Assembly (NCBI GenBank): GCA_947627465.1 | Contig: CANQWD010000004.1 | Span: forward strand, 51,165-115,164 | Direction of reading: 5' to 3' | DNA from: an uncultured Clostridia bacterium | GTDB lineage: Bacteria; Bacillota; Clostridia; Oscillospirales; Ruminococcaceae | DNA: 64,000 nucleotides | In this document: piece by piece, positions 25,622 to 34,101 of the stretch | How positions within the stretch are numbered: the stretch's first letter is position 1 | Layout: every line of letters starts with the position of its first letter | Notes under the pieces: generated by a model | Told to the model about the DNA's origin: nothing | What the model saw: the letters and a program-made list of their open reading frames with translations, nothing else | Databases searched by the model: none | Program-made: the position numbers and the translations under genes

Positions 25622-26953
25622 ATGGAACTGCCTTTTCAGATACAAGAGGTTATTGAACGCTTAGAGACGGCAGGCTTCGAGGCTTATGTGGTCGGCGGCT
25701 GCGTGCGCGACTATCTTATGGGAATAACGCCGCACGACTTTGACGTTGCCACGTCCGCTCTCCCAAATGAGATCGAGCGCGTTTTCGCCGATACAAGAGT
25801 TATCGAAACAGGCATAAAACACGGCACGGTCACAGTATTATATAAGGGAATGTCCACCGAGATCACCACATACCGCGTGGACGGCAGCTACTCCGACGGC
25901 AGACACCCGGACAGCGTTTCGTTTTCACGTAACATTGAGGACGACCTTTCGCGGCGCGATTTTACTGTGAACGGCATTGCCTTTAACCCCAAATGCGGCT
26001 TTGTTGACCCGTTCGGCGGCGCTGACGACATAAAAAAAGGCGTTATCCGCTGTATCGGCGAGCCAGGCAAGCGTTTTGGCGAGGACGCGCTTCGGGTGCT
26101 TCGCGCGCTCAGGTTCTCCGCCGTTCTCGGCTTTCCGATAGACGAACGAACTGCTGAGGCTGTTATAGCGCATGGAAAGGATCTTCGCCGCGTTTCCGCC
26201 GAACGAATTTTCGAGGAGCTTAAACGCCTGCTCTGCGGAAAAAACGTGAAAAGCGTTTTAATGGAGTTTTCAGCGGTTTTCGCGGAGATAATTCCGCCGC
26301 TTAAAGCGGAGATCGGCTACGACCAAGGCTCCAAGTATCATAACAGCACGCTTTACGAACACACCGCGCGTGCCGTTGAAGCCGCGCCGCCTACCGTTGA
26401 AATGCGGTTTGCTATGCTGTTTCATGATTTGGGCAAGCCCGAAACGCGCACAGTCGGCGAGGACGGAGAGTGCCATTATTACGGTCATGCAGAGGTCTCG
26501 GCGGCTATGTCGGACAAGATTTTGCGGAATTTAAAAAGCGATAACGTTTTGCGCGAACGCGTAGTCGAGATAGTCCGTTATCACGATATTCCCGTCGATA
26601 CGTCGCGCAGATATATCAGACGTCAGCTTGCCAAGCACGGCGCGGAGGTTTTCGCAGATATTATGAACGCACATATCGCCGACGATTCGGCAAAGTTCGA
26701 TTTTTGCCGCGAACGTATCCCGAAGATACGCGAAGTTCTTGCCATTGCCGAGGAAATATCCGCCGAAGCGCCGTGTCTTTCCGTGCGGTCGCTCGATATT
26801 TCGGGGAACGATCTGCGCGATATCGTGCCGCCGTCGCCGCTTATGGGCAAGATATTGTCTAAGCTGCTGGACGAGGTGATCGATGAAAAGCTCCCGAACG
26901 AGAAGTCCGCGCTTCTTAAAAGAGCCGCGGAGATAAAAGGCGACATATATTGA
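25622..26953 (+). CDS. cca: CCA tRNA nucleotidyltransferase
   Basis: A 443-residue class II enzyme that adds or repairs the 3' CCA end of tRNA. The head domain has GGCVRDYLMGITPHDFDVATSA with the catalytic DxD. RRDFTVNGIAFNP and the RRxSAERIFEEL neck follow. The C-terminal part has an HD domain (MLFHDLGKPETRT and VRYHD), so phosphohydrolase activity is possible. GGAGTG precedes ATG. Confidence 0.95.
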   Translation: MELPFQIQEVIERLETAGFEAYVVGGCVRDYLMGITPHDFDVATSALPNEIERVFADTRVIETGIKHGTVTVLYKGMSTEITTYRVDGSYSDGRHPDSVSFSRNIEDDLSRRDFTVNGIAFNPKCGFVDPFGGADDIKKGVIRCIGEPGKRFGEDALRVLRALRFSAVLGFPIDERTAEAVIAHGKDLRRVSAERIFEELKRLLCGKNVKSVLMEFSAVFAEIIPPLKAEIGYDQGSKYHNSTLYEHTARAVEAAPPTVEMRFAMLFHDLGKPETRTVGEDGECHYYGHAEVSAAMSDKILRNLKSDNVLRERVVEIVRYHDIPVDTSRRYIRRQLAKHGAEVFADIMNAHIADDSAKFDFCRERIPKIREVLAIAEEISAEAPCLSVRSLDISGNDLRDIVPPSPLMGKILSKLLDEVIDEKLPNEKSALLKRAAEIKGDIY

Positions 26954-27000
26954 CGGCTAATTTTAGTTGTTTTTACCATGGAATTTTACGATGCTTGTTA

Positions 27001-27029
27001 TTGACAAGCGGCTGAGAAAATGCTATAAT
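27001..27029 (+). promoter_or_regulatory. Sigma-A promoter
   Basis: TTGACA (27001-27006), 17 bases, TATAAT (27024-27029). It drives the papain-like hydrolase gene and probably the small gene after it. Confidence 0.85.
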
Positions 27030-27082
27030 ATAAGATAGATAAACTTGTTTGAGAAAACACACCGTATAAAGGGGGACGGAAT

Positions 27083-27640
27083 ATGCCGAACAGAGATATT
27101 TACATAATAGTTTCGCACACGCCCTCGGTGGTTTCAAGGATCATTAAACAATTTACGCATACGCCCTACAATCATGTTTCGGTAAGCTTGGACGCGGGGC
27201 TTGATTATATGTACTCGTTCGGGCGGCGGTATAAATACTTCCCGTGGCTCGGAGGGTTTGTTCATGAGTCGCTTTATTCGGGAACCATAGGACGCTTTAC
27301 GGAAACGGAAGCCATTATACTTAAGATGAATGTGGACGAGGAAGCGTATGACGATATCAGAGGAAAGCTTGAGGATATGTTTGAGCATAAGTATTCTTAC
27401 AGATATGATACTCTAGGCTTGCTTCTGGCGATCTTCGGCAAGTCATTTAAGCGGGATAAGCACTATTACTGTTCCGAGTTTGTGCGCGAACTTCTTGTGG
27501 AGCATGGCATTGAGGATCAAAATAATTTTAATAAGATCGTCCGACCGATGGACTTTTTGGAGCTTCCCGATATACGCGAGGTCTATCGCGGCAGACTGCA
27601 TGATTTTCCGACGCAGTATGAGCGCATACATAACGGCTGA
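27083..27640 (+). CDS. Permuted papain-like (YiiX/YebB-type) cysteine hydrolase
   Basis: A 185-residue cytoplasmic protein with a circularly permuted NlpC/P60 fold. The histidine motif comes first (TPYNHVSVSLDAGLDYMYSFGRR) and the cysteine later (KHYYCSEFVRELLVEHG). Members are predicted amidases or lipid hydrolases; no substrate is known. There is no signal peptide. GGGGG precedes ATG. The next gene starts 20 bases later, so they are likely co-transcribed. Confidence 0.75.
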   Translation: MPNRDIYIIVSHTPSVVSRIIKQFTHTPYNHVSVSLDAGLDYMYSFGRRYKYFPWLGGFVHESLYSGTIGRFTETEAIILKMNVDEEAYDDIRGKLEDMFEHKYSYRYDTLGLLLAIFGKSFKRDKHYYCSEFVRELLVEHGIEDQNNFNKIVRPMDFLELPDIREVYRGRLHDFPTQYERIHNG

Positions 27641-27660
27641 TTTGAACGCGGGGTGATATA

Positions 27661-28002
27661 ATGTTCGGATTTTTGAAGAAAACGAACAAAAGCGAGGCTG
27701 AAAAACGTGCCGAGAGCCTTCCGTTTACCAAAAAGGTGCAGTTCGACCCTATTCCGCTTGAAAGGGTCGAGGAGGAGCTTGTCGGAGATTTACGCGCCGT
27801 GCTGAAATACTCTCCCGTAAATTACTATGCGACTAAAAACAGTTATCTGTTATGCGTGTTCTATTATAATGAGGATTACTCGGAGATCTATATGCGGTTT
27901 GAATCTCACGTCGATGATAAGATGAAAGGCAAAATAGGTTTTTTCTCAATTGATCGCGAACTTTTGCGTGATATTTTGCGGAAATTCGGACAGAATATTT
28001 GA
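27661..28002 (+). CDS. Small conserved-looking protein of unknown function
   Basis: A 113-residue soluble, charged protein. I recognise no family. The N-terminus is basic (MFGFLKKTNKSEAEKR), and the centre has NYYATKNSYLLCVFYYNEDYSEIYMRFES, a beta-rich stretch. GGGGTGAT precedes ATG. It follows the papain-like hydrolase by 20 bases and may be its partner. Confidence 0.7.
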   Translation: MFGFLKKTNKSEAEKRAESLPFTKKVQFDPIPLERVEEELVGDLRAVLKYSPVNYYATKNSYLLCVFYYNEDYSEIYMRFESHVDDKMKGKIGFFSIDRELLRDILRKFGQNI

Positions 28003-28133
28003 ATAATATCAATAATGATAATTATTCCCAAAATTTGCCTAAATCAACAATGTTTGGAGGAATAGTGTAAAATACCACAAGCTGTGTAAATTTCACACAA
28101 CTATCACATAAGCGACATATAACTTACACATAA

Positions 28134-28256
28134 GGCTGTTATAATATAGTTGTTGTAAGAAGTACAACCTAAATTTGATAACCTTTCTTTTCATATAATT
28201 ACCAACCAAACCAGCATCAATGCCCTACGGGAAACCGTGGGGCATTGATGTTTTTT
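28134..28256 (+). ncRNA. Candidate small RNA with own promoter and terminator
   Basis: An extended -10 (TGTTATAAT, 28134-28142) is followed by a 5' hairpin GTTGTA-AGAAG-TACAAC and an unpaired pyrimidine/A-rich linker. A strong rho-independent terminator ends it: CATCAATGCCC (28215-28225) pairs with GGGCATTGATG (28240-28250), followed by six T. No open frame with a ribosome binding site lies inside. A palindrome TGTGTAAATTTCACACA at about 28084-28100 lies upstream and could be an operator. Predicted length is about 110 nt. The -35 is poor. Confidence 0.5.
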
Positions 28257-28416
28257 ACAATAAAATACGGATCTCGGGGAGTTTTGCGGCAATTCGCCGA
28301 AAGCCGACCGCAAAAAATTTTTTTTGCGCCGTCATAATTACAAAATACGCGCGCTCGGCATGATATAATTGGGCTATGACCGAGAACGCTTACTGCGCTC
28401 ATACTAATTTATTGTC

Positions 28417-28531
28417 TATAGCAATCCACGAAAGCAATCCACGAAATGTTTACACAATTTTCAAGCAGCTTTTCCACGGAATATGCGGCATTTGCCGCTT
28501 AGGTGATGTTTGAATTGCGTGGATTGCTATA
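28417..28531. repeat. MITE-like element, TA-flanked 14-bp terminal inverted repeats (copy 1)
   Basis: TATAGCAATCCACG (28417-28430) and CGTGGATTGCTATA (28518-28531) are perfect inverted repeats with TA at both outer ends, as expected for IS630/Tc1-mariner-derived elements that duplicate TA. The left end holds a 13-base tandem duplication of GCAATCCACGAAA. A second element with the same ends but unrelated interior is at 63258-63360. It sits directly upstream of the spoIIA operon. Confidence 0.75.
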
Positions 28532-28643
28532 AGTGCAAGCTGTAATTCAACATAACAGGCTTCTGTTTATGTCAAATTGGTATCGGCTGTTCGGGCGGCC
28601 GGGGGTAAAGATTGTGTTTCGGTCTTTTTATGGAGGTAACGCT

Positions 28644-28955
28644 ATGCTTAAAATATACAACGACGGCAACAGAATAACCGCGGCTATCTCGGGGGATCTC
28701 GATCATCATGCCGCCCGCGAGATACGAACGGAGCTTGACGACATAATAGCGCGTTCACGTCCCGAGCTGCTTATTCTGGATCTCGGCGAAGTGGGATTTA
28801 TGGACAGCTCGGGGATAGGACTTATCTTGGGGCGTTCGCGCTCCGTGAAAGCGGCGGGCGGCGAGCTTCTTATAAAAAACGCGCGCCGTGAGATCGCCGA
28901 GGTCATCAGAATTTCGGGATTAGGCTCGCTTATCGCTATGCAGAATGTCGGGTAA
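28644..28955 (+). CDS. spoIIAA: Anti-sigma F factor antagonist SpoIIAA
   Basis: A 103-residue STAS-domain protein. The phosphorylated serine is in FMDSSGIGLILGR. When unphosphorylated it binds SpoIIAB and frees sigma-F in the forespore. ATG 28644 is chosen because GGAGG (28632-28636) lies 7 bases upstream; the frame is open further but without support. A Spo0A-box-like TGTCAAA (28570-28576) lies upstream with one difference. It is the first gene of spoIIAA-AB-sigF. Confidence 0.93.
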   Translation: MLKIYNDGNRITAAISGDLDHHAAREIRTELDDIIARSRPELLILDLGEVGFMDSSGIGLILGRSRSVKAAGGELLIKNARREIAEVIRISGLGSLIAMQNVG

Positions 28956-28970
28956 AGGACGGAGAGGTAT

Positions 28971-29423
28971 ATGAAAAAAATAATGATAAACGAATGTAAG
29001 GTGCGGTTTCGGGCAATCTCCCGAAACGAGAGCTTTTCGCGTTCGACCGCGGCGGCTTTTGCCATGCAGTGCGATCCCACCGCTTCTGAGATCGCCGAGA
29101 TAAAGACGGCGGTTTCCGAGGCGGTAACGAACGCAATTGTTCACGGCTACCGCGACAGCGCCGGCGACGTGGAAATGATAATGCGGCTATATGAGGACAG
29201 CACACTCTACATACAGATAAGGGACAGGGGCGCGGGGATTGGGGACGTCCACGCGGCAATGCAGCCGATGTTTACGACCGCGCCCGCCGACGAGGAACGC
29301 TCGGGCTTGGGATTTACGGTTATGGAGAGCTTTATGGATAAGGTACGCGTGCGCTCAGCGGAGGGGCGCGGCACGACGGTCACTCTCGAAAAGAAGATAG
29401 GCGGCAAAAGTGGGGCGCGATGA
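28971..29423 (+). CDS. spoIIAB: Anti-sigma F factor SpoIIAB
   Basis: A 150-residue GHKL-fold serine kinase and anti-sigma factor. It has the N box (AVSEAVTNAIVHGY) and the G1 and G2 motifs (IRDRGAGIGDV, ERSGLGFTVMESFMD). It binds sigma-F and phosphorylates SpoIIAA. The C-terminus is slightly longer than in B. subtilis (146). It overlaps sigF by 14 bases, so translation is coupled. Confidence 0.95.
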   Translation: MKKIMINECKVRFRAISRNESFSRSTAAAFAMQCDPTASEIAEIKTAVSEAVTNAIVHGYRDSAGDVEMIMRLYEDSTLYIQIRDRGAGIGDVHAAMQPMFTTAPADEERSGLGFTVMESFMDKVRVRSAEGRGTTVTLEKKIGGKSGAR

Positions 29424-30051
29424 ATTTATCGCGGCTAATCTGCCGCTTGTTCATTCTCTGGCAAACCGCTTCAGAGGGCGCGGAATAGACTACGAGGAGC
29501 TTTTCGCGGCGGGAAGTCTCGGGCTTGTAAAGGCTTATGACAACTTCGACGAGACGCGCGGACTTTGCTTTTCGACATACGCCGTGCCCGTAATTCTCGG
29601 GGAAATAAAACGTCTGTTCCGCGACGGCGGCGCGGTGAAGATGAGCCGTTCTTTAAAGGAAATGTCGCTGAAAGCCGCCCGCGCCCGCGAGGAGCTGTTA
29701 AAAAACGGCAGAGAGCCAACGATCTCGGAGATCGCGGAATATCTCGGCATTTCGCCCGAGGACGCCGCCGAAGCGGTTCAAGCCTCCGCGCCGCCTTTGT
29801 CGCTTTCCGAGCCGGAGGACGGCGGAGAATTGGATATCCCCGAGGAAAGCGCGGAAAACTCAATAATCGACAGGCTTGCTTTACGTCAATGCTTATCAAG
29901 GCTTTGCGAGAGCGACCGTACACTCATCACTCTGCGCTATTTCCGAAACAAGACCCAAACGGAAACGGCGCAGCTTCTCGGAATGTCGCAAGTACAGGTA
30001 TCACGCAGGGAAAGGAGGATCTTGGAAGAACTGCGTGCTTTGCTTACATGA
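29410..30051 (+). CDS. sigF: Forespore sigma factor sigma-F
   Basis: A 213-residue sigma-70 family factor, shorter at the N-terminus than B. subtilis SigF (255). It begins directly at region 2.1 (FIAANLPLVHSLANRFRGRGIDYEELFAAGSLGLVKAYDNFD). Region 2.4 is TYAVPVILGEIKRLFRDGGAVKMSRSLKE, and region 4 is TETAQLLGMSQVQVSRRERRILEEL. The GTG at 29410 lies inside spoIIAB; no in-frame ATG fits. Its place behind spoIIAA and spoIIAB separates it from sigma-G or sigma-B. Confidence 0.94.
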   Translation: MGRDEFIAANLPLVHSLANRFRGRGIDYEELFAAGSLGLVKAYDNFDETRGLCFSTYAVPVILGEIKRLFRDGGAVKMSRSLKEMSLKAARAREELLKNGREPTISEIAEYLGISPEDAAEAVQASAPPLSLSEPEDGGELDIPEESAENSIIDRLALRQCLSRLCESDRTLITLRYFRNKTQTETAQLLGMSQVQVSRRERRILEELRALLT

Positions 30052-30067
30052 ATTGTAATTTCACATA

Positions 30068-30180
30068 TTGACATTTAATATGAAAAAAGTTATAATAAAT
30101 TATAGTAATTAGCCGATATTGGAATGTTTTTCAAGATTCCATATCACGAGCTAATTAAATTTTTTCATATTAGGAGGATA
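30068..30180 (+). promoter_or_regulatory. Strong promoter and structured leader of the repeat protein gene
   Basis: TTGACA (30068-30073), 17 bases, TATAAT (30091-30096): a near-consensus promoter. The leader forms a two-step hairpin: AATTAGC (about 30107) pairs with GCTAATT (about 30151), enclosing ATATTGGAAT...ATTCCATAT. AGGAGG (30172-30177) follows. The stem at the 5' end would stabilise an abundant mRNA; it does not match a riboswitch class I know. Confidence 0.7.
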
Positions 30181-30185
30181 TTTTG

Positions 30186-32477
30186 ATGAGAATATCAAAA
30201 AAGCTTACTGCCACGTTGTTGGCGGCAATTATTGCGGTAAACTCTGTTCCCGTGACCGCATTTGCCGACGGTGAAGGCACTTCGACCGGAACTACGTTGA
30301 ACCCCGGTGTGACAGGTCCTGTTAATCCCGGAGATAGTGATGATGTTAAGCCCGGTAAAGTTGCTGGATTTACCGCAGTTTCGACTGATAAGTCTGTAAA
30401 CTTGACTTGGACGAAAGGCACCGACAAGGTAACAGGTTATGAAGTAAGCCTTACCGATTCTTTTGTTAAGAGCTACACAACCGAGGCAGCTGTTGCAAAG
30501 TGGACTGGTGTTGAACTTTCCGGAAATATGGTTGCAAACTTTGGCTCTGATGATTTGAGCAACGTTGAATCCATTACACTGAAAGCAAATGATAAGATGA
30601 CAAAGTGGGCACTTGGTTTTAACGATCCTACTTACAATTATGTGCAGAGTGATAGTGTAAAGGTTGGTTCAAATGAGAGCGCAGATTTCAATAAGGCAGG
30701 CGATACGCTTGTTATTTCCGCTTCTGAGTTTGCGCAAACATACTGCTACTTTAAGCTCGGCATTGCAGAAGCTGAAGCGGGCGCTGCCATTACATGGACT
30801 GTCAACTATAAGAATGGTTATTCGGAAACCAAGACGGTTGACGCTGACGCTACATCGGCTGCATTTGACGGCTTGAAGGCAAGCACAAAGTATACCGCTT
30901 CTATCGTTGCGGTAAACGGCAAGGCAAAGAGCGACGCCGAGGTCGTTGAGTTTACGACCAAGGCCCCTCCCAAGACCACTTCCAAGCTCAGCATTACGGC
31001 TGGCACAAATGGAACAGTTGCAGTAAAGAAAGGCAGCACCGCTCTTAAGAACGGCGATACCGTAACAGAGGGCGACAAGCTCACTATTACCGCTACACCT
31101 AAGGCAGGCTACAAGGCATCGCTTACCGTTACAGGCGCTACCAAGAACAGCGATGGTACATATACTGTTAATAAGGGTGCTGCGACAGTTGGTGTTAAGG
31201 CGACTTTCGCTATCAAGCAGGCAATCGTTAAGCTCGGTACGGGCGTAACCGTTAAGGCGGGAACTAAGGATGTTGCAAACAACGCTAAAGTAAACGTTGG
31301 CACAACTCTTACAATCACTCCTAAGCCCAACAGCGGCTACAAGGTTTCTAAGGTTACTGTAAACAACAAGACTGTTAACGCGGTTAGTGGCAAGTACACC
31401 TACAAGGTAGGCGTAAATGACACCACCGTAACCATTAAAGCGGCTTTCGTTAAGAAGCAGGCAATCGTTAAGCTCGGTACGGGCGTAACCGTTAAGGCGG
31501 GAACTACGAATGTTGCAAACAACGCTAAGGTAAACGTTGGCACAACTCTTACGATCACTCCTAAGCCCAACAGCGGCTACAAGGTTTCTAAGGTTACTGT
31601 AAACAACAAGACTGTTAACGCAGTTAAGGGCAAGTACACCTACAAGGTAGGCGTTAATGACACCACCGTAACCATTAAGGCTGCTTTCGTTAAGAAGCAG
31701 GCAACCGTTAAGATCGGTACAAGCAAAACCGGTAAGGTTACTGTTAAGGCAGGCAAGACTGCAATTGCAAACAACAAGAAAGTAAACGTTGGCACAACTC
31801 TTACCCTCACTCCCGCTGCAAATAAGGGCTATAAGGTCTCTAAGGTTACCGTAAACAACAAGACTGTTGTTGCGAAGAAAGGCGTTTACACCTATAAGGT
31901 AGGCGCAAATGATACTACTGTAAGCGTAAAGGTTGCGTTTACCGCGATCAAACCCGCTGCAACCAAGAAGATCACGGCTTCCAAGACCATGACTACCGTT
32001 ACTTTGAAGTGGAGCGGCGTTTCCTACGCTACCAAGTACACCGTTACATACAAAGTTGGCAAGAAGACCATTACTAAGACTGCTACTAAGCCCACATTGA
32101 CTGTTACCGGCTTGAAGGCAGGCGCTAAGTACACCTTTACCGTTACCGCTTATAACGGCAATGTTAAGGGCGGCGCAAAGACTCTGAAGAATGTAGCAAC
32201 TTTGAAAGCTCCCGCTAAGGTTGCAAGTCTCAAGGCTTCCGCTGTTAAGACTACCAGCCTTAAGCTTACATGGGCTAAGAACGTAGACGCTAAGAACGGC
32301 TACAAGGTTACTTACAAGGTAAGCGGCAAGACCAAGACCGTTGTTGTTAAGAAGGGCACTTCCGTTAACATCAAGGGCTTGAAGAAGGGCACTAAGTACT
32401 CGTTCACCGTTGTTGCCGTAAACGGCAAAATTAACGGTGCAAAGGCTGTTGTAAACGTAACGACCAAGAAGAAATAA
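30186..32477 (+). CDS. Secreted lysine-rich repeat protein (Fn3 and InlB-B-like repeats)
   Basis: A 763-residue exported protein. The signal peptide (about 1-28) ends VTAFADG. An N-terminal fibronectin-III-like region with a beta-sandwich insert spans about 55-255. Three or four repeats of about 80 residues follow (GTGVTVKAG...VNVGTTLTITPKPNSGYKVSKVTVNNKTV...TIKAAFVKKQ), like the divergent InlB B-repeat (Flg_new_2) family. Two C-terminal Fn3 domains (about 590-763) finish it. There is no LPxTG or SLH motif. The Lys/Val/Thr composition and strongly biased codons (AAG, AAC, GGC, GTT), unlike neighbouring genes, suggest very high expression, perhaps a surface or matrix protein. It has its own promoter and terminator. 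Confidence 0.82.
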   Translation: MRISKKLTATLLAAIIAVNSVPVTAFADGEGTSTGTTLNPGVTGPVNPGDSDDVKPGKVAGFTAVSTDKSVNLTWTKGTDKVTGYEVSLTDSFVKSYTTEAAVAKWTGVELSGNMVANFGSDDLSNVESITLKANDKMTKWALGFNDPTYNYVQSDSVKVGSNESADFNKAGDTLVISASEFAQTYCYFKLGIAEAEAGAAITWTVNYKNGYSETKTVDADATSAAFDGLKASTKYTASIVAVNGKAKSDAEVVEFTTKAPPKTTSKLSITAGTNGTVAVKKGSTALKNGDTVTEGDKLTITATPKAGYKASLTVTGATKNSDGTYTVNKGAATVGVKATFAIKQAIVKLGTGVTVKAGTKDVANNAKVNVGTTLTITPKPNSGYKVSKVTVNNKTVNAVSGKYTYKVGVNDTTVTIKAAFVKKQAIVKLGTGVTVKAGTTNVANNAKVNVGTTLTITPKPNSGYKVSKVTVNNKTVNAVKGKYTYKVGVNDTTVTIKAAFVKKQATVKIGTSKTGKVTVKAGKTAIANNKKVNVGTTLTLTPAANKGYKVSKVTVNNKTVVAKKGVYTYKVGANDTTVSVKVAFTAIKPAATKKITASKTMTTVTLKWSGVSYATKYTVTYKVGKKTITKTATKPTLTVTGLKAGAKYTFTVTAYNGNVKGGAKTLKNVATLKAPAKVASLKASAVKTTSLKLTWAKNVDAKNGYKVTYKVSGKTKTVVVKKGTSVNIKGLKKGTKYSFTVVAVNGKINGAKAVVNVTTKKK
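31215..31694 (+). repeat. Two 240-bp near-identical tandem repeats within the secreted protein gene
   Basis: Units 31215-31454 and 31455-31694 differ at only a few bases. A third, diverged unit starts at 31695. Each encodes one 80-residue repeat. The identity at third positions implies recent duplication or gene conversion, so the copy number may vary between strains. Confidence 0.88.
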
Positions 32478-32515
32478 TCTTGATTATTTCACGGCTGTGA
32501 ATTTATAAAAGCGCG

Positions 32516-32549
32516 AAAGCCGTCTCGAAAGAGGCGGCTTTTGTTTTTT
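32516..32549 (+). terminator. Rho-independent terminator
   Basis: AAAGCCGTCTC (32516-32526) pairs with GAGGCGGCTTT (32531-32541), followed by TGTTTTTT. It ends the repeat-protein transcript. Confidence 0.85.
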
Positions 32550-32591
32550 ATCGGGCGGGAAAAATTATCTGTGCGGTTCTTTGTTTTGGGC

Positions 32592-32620
32592 TTGACAAAA
32601 TTACGGAAACATAGTAAAAT
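32592..32620 (+). promoter_or_regulatory. Sigma-A promoter of the CHAP protein gene
   Basis: TTGACA (32592-32597), 17 bases, TAAAAT (32615-32620). Confidence 0.8.
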
Positions 32621-32670
32621 TAAAGTAAGGGGACAAGCGACGCTTGAGAATAAAAATGGGGGAAATACTT

Positions 32671-33879
32671 ATGAAAAAAATACTTTCGATTATCATAGCG
32701 CTATTTTGTCTGTTTACCGCTGCGGAGCTGTTTTTTCCGACATACAGCGCTTCGGCGGCAACAGAGATCTATATTCCGAGGTGGAAAGCGCCGTCAAAAA
32801 ACAACAAATATTATTATAAGAACAATTTTTTTGAACAGTGCGGCTACGGAATGCCAAACTGCACCGCCTACGCGTGGGGACGAGCGTATGAGATACTCGG
32901 AAAAAAGCCGGATCTTTGTCCAAACGGCGCGGAGAAGTGGTACGATTACAACAAGAAGAATAAAATCTATCCTTACGGAAAAACGCCGAAGCTCGGCGCG
33001 GTAGCTTGTTGGAAAACAAACGAGGGATGGGGTCACGTCGCGGTCGTGGAAGAGATAAACGGTAAGAACGTGACATTTTCGGAGTCGCGGTATGGCGGCG
33101 AGAATTTCCTCACCCTGACTTTCGACCCGACCACGGACAAGGTTTACGGCAGCAGCTACGTGTTTCAGGGATACATTTACATAGGAAATTTCAAACAGCA
33201 CACGCACGATTACGTGTTGACGGGGCAGACGGCAAATCATCCTCATTATAACAAGTATAAATGCACGGTTTGCGGGCTTCAATATACCGATAAGCAGTCG
33301 TCAAACTATGTCAAGGACTGTGCGAAATGCGCTTCGTTGGTAAGACCTAAGAAAACCGCGGGTTTTATCACGACCGCGCAAACCATGACTACTGTCAAAG
33401 TGAGCTGGAAAAAGAACCCGAACGCGACAGCATACAGGCTTTGGACCTCGCTTGACGGCAAAAAATGGAAGCAGGTTGGTGAAGTAAACGCGAAAACGAC
33501 ATCGGCAACGCTTAAGGGATTAAAGGGTAATACGAAATACATAATTCGGCTTGCGGCGATGAACGACACACTTCGCGGTGCATACAGCGATGTTACGGTA
33601 ACGACAGCGAAAAAACCCGATAAACCCACGAATTTCAAGGTGAAAAGCAAAACGTCGACCGCCGTAACTGTAAGCTGGACGAAAAGCCCCGACGCGACGG
33701 GCTATCAAGTGTGGTACTCAACAGACGGGAAAAAGTGGACGAGCTTCCAAAAGCTTGAGGCAAAATATACCTCGGCGACCTTGAAAGGTCTGAAACGCGG
33801 AAAGACCTACAAAATACGCATCGCGGCGATGAACGGAAGCGTTAAGAGCGCATATTCGGATGTGAGCGTGAAGATATAG
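32671..33879 (+). CDS. Secreted CHAP-domain peptidoglycan hydrolase with Fn3 domains
   Basis: A 402-residue exported protein. The signal peptide (about 1-30) ends YSASA. A CHAP domain (about 40-165) has the catalytic Cys in GMPNCTAYAWGRAYEI and His in WGHVAVVEEINGKNV. A Cys-rich segment (about 170-225; YKCTVCGLQYT, CAKCAS) resembles the zinc-type repeats of the mannanase at 3381-7379. Two Fn3 domains close the protein. ATG 32671 is chosen because GGGGGA lies about 8 bases upstream; ATG 32656 is in frame but worse placed. The enzyme is probably an amidase or endopeptidase acting on the wall. Confidence 0.87.
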   Translation: MKKILSIIIALFCLFTAAELFFPTYSASAATEIYIPRWKAPSKNNKYYYKNNFFEQCGYGMPNCTAYAWGRAYEILGKKPDLCPNGAEKWYDYNKKNKIYPYGKTPKLGAVACWKTNEGWGHVAVVEEINGKNVTFSESRYGGENFLTLTFDPTTDKVYGSSYVFQGYIYIGNFKQHTHDYVLTGQTANHPHYNKYKCTVCGLQYTDKQSSNYVKDCAKCASLVRPKKTAGFITTAQTMTTVKVSWKKNPNATAYRLWTSLDGKKWKQVGEVNAKTTSATLKGLKGNTKYIIRLAAMNDTLRGAYSDVTVTTAKKPDKPTNFKVKSKTSTAVTVSWTKSPDATGYQVWYSTDGKKWTSFQKLEAKYTSATLKGLKRGKTYKIRIAAMNGSVKSAYSDVSVKI

Positions 33880-34101
33880 GAAAATTTTGATTTAAAAGTT
33901 TTCCCCTGCCGCAGGCGGGAAAAGCTGTTTACAAATGATTTGCGCGTTCCCTTAGAAGTGCGGTAATGTGGTAATATTGCACAAATTTTCTTATAAATAT
34001 TAATAAACATTTTAAAATCGCGTGACTTTTTCCGAAAATTGTGCTATAATATATTTAGGAATAAATCTGCCGGGCGGCAGACCGAAAGGCAGGCGATTTT
34101 T
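33880..34101 (+). promoter_or_regulatory. Gap with a hairpin and a promoter
   Basis: TTTTCCCCTGCC (33899-33910) pairs with GGCGGGAAAA (33914-33923), a hairpin without a T run that may end or stabilise the CHAP mRNA. GTGACT (34022-34027), 17 bases, TATAAT (34045-34050) is the likely promoter of the next gene. Nothing else is visible. Confidence 0.6.

Noticed and set aside
31215..31694. Tandem repeat as a CRISPR array
   Set aside because: The units are contiguous 240-base coding repeats with no spacers.
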